Source: Liolophura sinensis
Taxonomy: Eukaryota > Mollusca > Polyplacophora > Chitonida > Chitonidae
Length of the DNA stretch: 64,000 nucleotides
Direction of reading: 5' to 3'
Assembly (NCBI RefSeq): GCF_032854445.1
Contig: NC_088300.1
Coordinates: forward strand, 23,043,608-23,107,607
A program made the position numbers and the translations under genes. Shown here piece by piece: positions 58,201 through 64,000 of this stretch; within the stretch, counting starts at the first letter, position 1, and each line of letters opens with the position of its first letter. The notes under the pieces were generated by a model. The model was not told where the DNA came from and did no database searches. It worked only from the letters and a program-made list of their open reading frames with translations.

Positions 58201-58775
58201 ATATGGAAAGAATTCACATCGTGGTAAAACAGGTTCTCTACCCAGCTGTTTGTTTATCGCGTGCGTAGTAACGTTTGTGTTGATAGTATTGTACACGCTA
58301 TATGAAAACAAAGATTGGGATTTCTAACTGCTTATAATTTTATCAGGACGAATGAGCGAATGTTTCCGTTTGATTAGTAAAGACAAGTTGTGTTTATTTT
58401 GTAATTTTTTTTAGTTTTTACAATAATGTGAAAATGGCCAATAGGGTAATTCTGCATTATACCAGAAATACCTTTAATAATTGTTTGATGGTTACCGAAT
58501 GTTTGGTTATTCCGTTCTGCGACTGTGACCTGTCAATGGACATCAAGCCATTTTAAAGGAAAAAACTTCCACATAAACGCATTGGTCTAAAACTCTTTAA
58601 AGAGCAACAAAATTGACAGAGATATAGAAAACAGTAAAAAAGAAATATAACAGTATAGCTAGAAATACAGTAGTGCAGGCAGAGCCACAAAACTCAAACA
58701 TTTGTTATTTAGAAGAAAAAAAAAACACAAAACTGTCCTGTTAATCAGCATCACCATGGAAGCTCATCTAAAAAT
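55239..58775. repeat. Spacer unit 1 of the forkhead tandem duplication
   Basis: It matches 60464-64000 at a constant offset of 5225 bp. The first about 240 bp differ at many positions (about 10%). From about 55485 onwards I see no difference by eye. It contains cre-like 'tgacgtca' motifs (about 57791, 58159), an exon-like internal duplication at 56926-57290, and no supported complete gene. Confidence 0.95.
56926..57290 (+). repeat. Duplicated exon-like segment (offset 235 bp)
   Basis: About 130 bp occurs at 56926 and 57161. In both, 'gtttgtttcag' (acceptor-like) precedes an open frame reading FDY(V/I)EVLEDGELASDQTD, then KSP(M/R)KSRHRY. Of about seven changes, three or four are silent, which suggests past coding. 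No donor follows and I cannot assign a family. The same pair occurs at 62151-62515. Confidence 0.45.
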
Positions 58776-58948
58776 AATTTATAGCTATGTAGCACTTTAA
58801 AATGTGTTTTAGCACTGATCCTACTTATAAAGACAAATATGAATTCACACTGTTTTCAGAAATGTCCGATGTCCCTGGATGGTTGATGTATGCCATATCT
58901 ATCTGGGCACGTTGATGTGGATAAAATGACGGCCCGCTGATGGCGAGG

Positions 58949-59618
58949 TTATAGGGAAAAGGCATGGTTCGTGTATGTGGTGATATCACTCGGTGCGATG
59001 ACGTCATCAAACGTGAGTCTCAGTGGTGGAATTTCCGGAAGATCAGGAATATTGTACATACACTCCGGAGACAATTCCGGTAGGTCGCTTAAATTCTCAT
59101 TGGTTTCTAAATAGGAGAACCTAGTCTGCTGAATAGGGGGCGTAACTCTACACGACAATTGACTATGCACATAAAAATCAGGACTTAATAATTCTCCTAA
59201 AGTGTCGTAACCGCTGCTGTCAGACGCACACGCTGAGGTGTCACTTGTGGTGTCACTATACGGACTTGATGAATCTACTGTCATCGCACACCGAGTTACA
59301 GGACTAACTCTGGCTGGGCTAATGTGTCCGTAATCCTTAATCCCAGAATCAGTGTTGGAATAAATTGAGGTGTCCTCTAGATTGCACATCTGAAGCTGGA
59401 ACAGTTTAGCAGGAGACGGACTAGTGTCGAGGATGTTCTGGAAAGCCTCCATTCTGTGAGTCAAGGATAACACACAGCCTTCCCATAATCCATTGGCGTT
59501 GACTTGTTGGAATCCTGACCGTAATGCGTTGGATCCGGAGAACTTGTTAGTCGGTCGGTAATCTCCTCGGGCAAAGGTTAGCAAGCTCTTTGGGGTAATG
59601 CCCCACAGAAAAGCAGAT
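58949..59618 (-). CDS. Forkhead copy B exon 2
   Basis: The acceptor is ttattgcag. The exon encodes wing 2 and the C-terminal region, ending at TAA (58949) after NHAFSL. Compared with copy A, one extra base near 58970 shifts the frame. The other frame of B continues as PSFYPHQ...NSYLSL to 58825, matching PSFYLHQ...HSYLL of copy A. So the last about 45 residues are lost here, or copy A was extended. The first about 95 codons are almost identical to copy A and the rest is much less similar. Confidence 0.85.
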
Positions 59619-59819
59619 CTGCAATAAGTCAAGCAATAATCATTAATAAGATGAAAAAAAAACACTAGCACGTATTAAACTGAAATTTTTAAAATCAATG
59701 TATTATTGTCTACAACTCTAAGACAAATTTGGATTAAATGTTAAAGTTATAGTTAGCTATTTTTTGTTCTCTTTCAATGAGCCCCACTTGAACCTTCTGG
59801 AAAAAAGCACATAGCTTAC

Positions 59820-60250
59820 CTGTTAAGGACACCGTTGCGTGGTTTTTGGTTCTTTCGTCCTATCTTGGTGAAGCACTTGGTTTTGGACAAACTATGGCGA
59901 ATGGCATTTTTCCAGTGTTGTTTACTTGTCGCTTTAAAATAGCAGAAACGAGTCTCGATGTAGCGGTAGATTTCAGTGATGGGCAGACAGAAGTTGGGAG
60001 ATCTCATTATCGCCAGGAAGATGAGTTCCGTGTAGGTAAAGTTTGGTTTTCGACTGACATCCTGAGTGTCGAGTCCTTCGTAGGTTCTGACAAAGTTATC
60101 TAGCACACTGCGCAGGTCATCTTGGCTGAGGGGCGGAACGGACGTTTTCTTAATAGAGGCTGGTCTAGAGACCTTCCGGTATTTCAGTAAATTCTCCACC
60201 ATGTGGGTATCTGTGTGGAAACTTTGACTGAACTTTCTCTTGTAAGCCAT
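59820..60250 (-). CDS. Forkhead copy B exon 1 (most of the DNA-binding domain)
   Basis: ATG at 60250 opens MAYKRKFSQS, with a possible nuclear signal (KRK). The donor is acag|gtaagc in phase 2. It contains helices 1-3 and the recognition helix of the forkhead domain (from about residue 68). The first 67 residues have no known domain. This exon has no counterpart in copy A. Confidence 0.88.
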
Positions 60251-60348
60251 TATAGCAAGTTTAGTAGTGGAGAGAGAACCGATGCTTTGGGATGGATCTT
60301 TTTTCCAGCCAGAGATCTGAAATGTACTGAGGTATAAACTGGGCCTCG

Positions 60349-60356
60349 TATATATA
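60349..60356 (-). promoter_or_regulatory. TATA box of forkhead copy B
   Basis: tatatata lies about 100 nt before the ATG on the minus strand, giving an expected start of transcription near 60320. No equivalent exists upstream of copy A, because that segment is deleted. Confidence 0.55.
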
Positions 60357-60463
60357 GTGCTAACTGTAATCTGAGTGATCCTTTTCTAACATGACATGAC
60401 AGAGACAGTTGTAAGAACATCTCGTCCACTGTGACTCAATGTCACATATTATCAAGCCTCCAG

Positions 60464-63400
60464 TGAAAGTAGGATTACATTCTTACCCTATGAACCCTGA
60501 CCTCTAATCCCTCCCCACTCCCCACTGGATATTTAATCAGTTAGTTTACCGAAACTGACAGCCGTATGATTTCGCATAACAAAAGTACGAATGTATTCCA
60601 TATGATCAGGGGCGTTTAACTCACCTGATGTTTAACAAAAAGCCTCATTGATTTCACATCGGACAATACTTCTTTGCTTAATGAAACAAGGACATTAAAA
60701 ACATTTATGCTGGGGTGGAGATAATTATTAAAATGTCTCGCTTCTTTTCGACATTCGTAACGTAAGGTGAATGATGTTTGATGAAATTAATAAAAAGATA
60801 AAGCGCATATATATGCAAAATACAGTAAAGTTTTGTCAGAGCTGTGTATTATTCATTTCTTTGTTGTGTAACAGACTAAGCAAACACCCACAATCTGATG
60901 TCTTAGTATCGACTAATAAAACGAAATAGTCTAGCTGAGTATTAGCACAGTCTCTGAGAAGAATTAGAATGGTCTCCGCTTAAGCTGTACCAGCCAAACA
61001 ATCTTCTATGATTTTGAGCAAGGTTTGTCGACATTTAGATCATCTTATCCAGTGGGGAGAACGGGGTTAAGTAGCGTATAATTATTGGTGAGGTGTTGAG
61101 CAAAAACGGAGGAGATTATAGAGGATTATCACAAAACACCTCATGTGGATGAGCAACAGAAGAATCGTAGAGAAGTTCCGTTTCTAATAACTCATCGGAT
61201 CATTGTTTTGTTTTGCTCTTCACAAAACAATGTCTAAGCCAGAGTGAGATATGAGTGACATGCTTACTCTGTTGTTGAATATCAGCTACTAAAACACGTT
61301 TATGCTGTGGAATGTGAATTTTACACACTAACTCGTTTTTCGACATCCGTAATGGAAGATTGATGGTGTGTCTTTAAAATCAGTGAACACAAACAACGCA
61401 TACAACCCATCGTACATATTCAGTAAAATAATACATTCCATTTTCCATTGGATGACAGTGTTTTGCATAATGAAAATACGTTACCAATGTTTTGATGTGA
61501 AATAGATTATTTTTATAAAAGCGTGTCAGTCTTTTTCTACATCTGCAAAGGAAAGAGGATTGTGTTTTTCTAAAACTGAGGAACATAAAGGACGCAATGA
61601 CGACTGCACACACACAGCATTCAGAAAAGGTATAACCTTTGTACTTTCTTGTATTATTTATCACTTTATAATCCACTTACTCGTGTATAACGTGTCCAAC
61701 CGTTAATATGTTGATGTCTAACTCTTACCTGAGAGGAAATATTCTGATAGATGTGAGATCACGTGTCTATCTGATCATTTTTAGAAAAAATCACGTTGAA
61801 AGATGGAATTTCGCATGACATGAATTGTATACCGCCATCTTTACCTTGAATGATCATTGCTTTAGACGTAAACCAAATGAACGGGACTATTTGACGTTGG
61901 CAAACTTTGTCATTTAAGTGGTGAGAAAAGGTTAAATGGTTCATCATTGCTAGTAAGGAAAGGGCATAATAGGGGACTATCTCTTACCTATAGAGGGATA
62001 ACGCCTGACGGCTAAAAGTAACAGAAGGATGGCAGTGAATCATCGTTGGAGATAACTGATCTAATTATTGTACCTTTGTGAACACGCACAGTTGGATTAA
62101 TCTGTTTTTCTGTTAAATGAAAACCAGATGTGAACATGTAAGACAAATGAGGTATCGTTTGTTTCAGTTTGACTATGTTGAGGTTCTTGAAGATGGTGAA
62201 CTTGCTAGTGATCAGACAGACAAAAGTCCAATGAAATCTCGTCATAGATACTTAAATGACTGTTTTATTATTTATATGATCATTTATTATACAGATACTG
62301 TCATAAATTGTCTCATGATCATTGATTTCGAAATGTAAAAATGCACTACGATTTGCTCTCAACAGCTGTTAAAGAGAAGTGTAATGGTATCGTTTGTTTC
62401 AGTTTGACTATATTGAAGTTCTTGAAGATGGTGAACTTGCTAGTGACCAGACAGACAAAAGTCCAAGGAAATCCCGTCATAGATACTTCAATGACTGTTT
62501 TATTATCATATGATCATTTATTATGACAATACTTATTGCTTTATTATTGTAAGATGATATTAATGTTAACTTTCTGAGTTTTTCTAGACAAAGTAAAAAA
62601 GACATTTTTATAGGAAATGTCTTCAATTTAGTCCTTTGTGCACGGAGGAAAAGTGACAAAGCTTTAACATTTTAACTCGACACAATATTGTAAAGGTACC
62701 TGAGTATTATGGTAAATTTTCGGTTTTAGCTGGGATACACTGTGTGATATACTATCTCGGGTTTAAGGCATTAAAGCCTAATTTCCGTATTTTTGGAATA
62801 ATGGCCAACTTATAAACTTTCAGAAAATGCCATTCTCAGTATTTTGCAAATTTCTGTTTTGACGCAATAATTCATTGGTTTTAATTCGATCCGAATTACG
62901 AAAGTTAATATATGCTCGAAAATAAATGAGCACTGGAAAATATGCACGTTGAAGGCCGCTCAGCAATGTTCGTGTAATGTGAACGCTTACTTCTTATTCC
63001 TTGGCTAAAGCACTTGTGACGTCATGATGGTGCACAGAAGCTGAATATGTGTAACAAATGTATGACATCCAGCTGACCTGTTCAACAACCTCACTGATGA
63101 TGATTGGTCAGATACGTGTCCTTAAGTGACAGTTCAGAACACAGTCCATCCTAAAGTTTTACGGCTCTTCCGATGACATCACATTATCATAGTGCATACC
63201 GCACAAAAGTTCAGGGAAACGCCGCTTTTCACTCATGAGGTATCACTATGATATCATGGGTCAAAGGGCCACCCATTTCTTTCTCAAGAAATAAGTATCA
63301 TGGAAATCAATCCTCTAAACGTGACAAGGTTGAGCGATCGGAGTAATTATATGCAGAAAAACAATCTGGAGCAACAATGGTAATGACGTCATAACATTGT

Positions 63401-64000
63401 GACGTAAACTGTGACGTTACCACTAATATGGAAAGAATTCACATCGTGGTAAAACAGGTTCTCTACCCAGCTGTTTGTTTATCGCGTGCGTAGTAACGTT
63501 TGTGTTGATAGTATTGTACACGCTATATGAAAACAAAGATTGGGATTTCTAACTGCTTATAATTTTATCAGGACGAATGAGCGAATGTTTCCGTTTGATT
63601 AGTAAAGACAAGTTGTGTTTATTTTGTAATTTTTTTTAGTTTTTACAATAATGTGAAAATGGCCAATAGGGTAATTCTGCATTATACCAGAAATACCTTT
63701 AATAATTGTTTGATGGTTACCGAATGTTTGGTTATTCCGTTCTGCGACTGTGACCTGTCAATGGACATCAAGCCATTTTAAAGGAAAAAACTTCCACATA
63801 AACGCATTGGTCTAAAACTCTTTAAAGAGCAACAAAATTGACAGAGATATAGAAAACAGTAAAAAAGAAATATAACAGTATAGCTAGAAATACAGTAGTG
63901 CAGGCAGAGCCACAAAACTCAAACATTTGTTATTTAGAAGAAAAAAAAAACACAAAACTGTCCTGTTAATCAGCATCACCATGGAAGCTCATCTAAAAAT
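60464..64000. repeat. Spacer unit 2 of the forkhead tandem duplication (runs off the window)
   Basis: This is the copy of 55239-58775 at offset 5225 bp. The window ends where unit 1 is about 50 bp from the 3' end of forkhead exon 2. A third forkhead copy is therefore expected just to the right. All open frames here duplicate those of unit 1 residue for residue. Confidence 0.95.

Larger units (their letters stand above)
58949..60250 (-). other. Gene: divergent forkhead-box transcription factor, copy B
   Basis: The two-exon gene is complement of 58949-59618 and 59820-60250, 366 residues, joined at ...CTTAACAG|A TCT GCT, which restores an unbroken wing of the domain. By family it is a nuclear winged-helix regulator that binds DNA through the helix with NAIRHSLS. 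The domain (about residues 68-165) reads KPNFTYTELIFLAI, LPITEIYRYIETRFCYF, HWKNAIRHSLSKTKCFTKI, then FLWGITPKSLL...RGDYRP. It is clearly forkhead but divergent (KPPYSY in most is KPNFTY; the usual NSIRHNLS is NAIRHSLS). The subfamily is not clear; a lineage-specific Fox group is possible. A TATA box lies upstream. Confidence 0.85.

Noticed and set aside
59846-60103. Plus-strand 85-codon frame over forkhead exon 1
   Set aside because: Shadow; the minus strand encodes the forkhead helices.

Overview
The window is nuclear DNA of an animal, most likely a mollusc or other lophotrochozoan. Genes are split by GT-AG introns and the spacers are AT-rich. Two tRNA-derived SINE families recur throughout: one ends in a conserved 'acgacgttaaaccccaagc' plus (cact)n tail, the other in 'acgccgtactcaagaat' plus a (taaa)n tail. 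I recognise both from molluscan genomes, from memory and not from a search. No prokaryotic features are present.

Region 1 (1-44.7 kb) holds three paralogous, divergent genes for membrane receptors. I rebuilt them from splice sites and reading frame. Gene 1 (+, 814-9959, 5' end outside the window) and gene 2 (+, about 22.4-33.3 kb) are followed by gene 3 (-, 39635-44704), so genes 2 and 3 are tail to tail. The architecture is a signal peptide, a C-type-lectin-like domain split over two exons, a Cys-rich PAN/apple-like exon, and one large last exon. That last exon encodes a Ser/Thr-rich stalk, a CxCxC cluster, a conserved 'SLTVNK...TRR...D.RP' block, one membrane helix and a short tail. Intron phases (1-2-1-1) are the same in all three genes where visible. 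The conserved last-exon tail is the most interesting protein signal here and I do not know it as a named domain.

The introns and spacers carry many tandem arrays: a 6.5-kb array of a 38-bp unit in the last intron of gene 1, a 34-bp array at 13.4-14.1 kb, a 104-bp array with a 408-bp higher-order repeat in the last intron of gene 2, and a 29-bp array at 38.1-38.5 kb. Many long open frames in these arrays are only products of the repeats.

Region 2 (about 46.4-53.9 kb) is a decayed CR1/L2-like non-LTR retrotransposon: an ORF1 with coiled coil, then endonuclease and reverse transcriptase. Its ORF2 starts with a 2A-like motif (GDIHVNPGP). A 1514-bp Tc1-like DNA transposon with 28-bp inverted repeats and a TA target duplication lies inside the endonuclease region, and a SINE with a 14-bp target duplication lies in the 3' UTR. 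All three autonomous reading frames are broken.

Region 3 (53.9-64 kb) is a tandem array of a divergent forkhead (winged-helix) gene on the minus strand. Copy B (58949-60250) has both exons, a TATA box and a 1-nt shift that changes its C-terminus. Copy A (54321-55113) keeps only exon 2, because about 715 bp including the DNA-binding exon and promoter are missing. The spacers after the two copies (55239-58775 and 60464-64000) match at an offset of 5225 bp, and the last about 3.3 kb look identical by eye. A further copy probably starts just outside the window.
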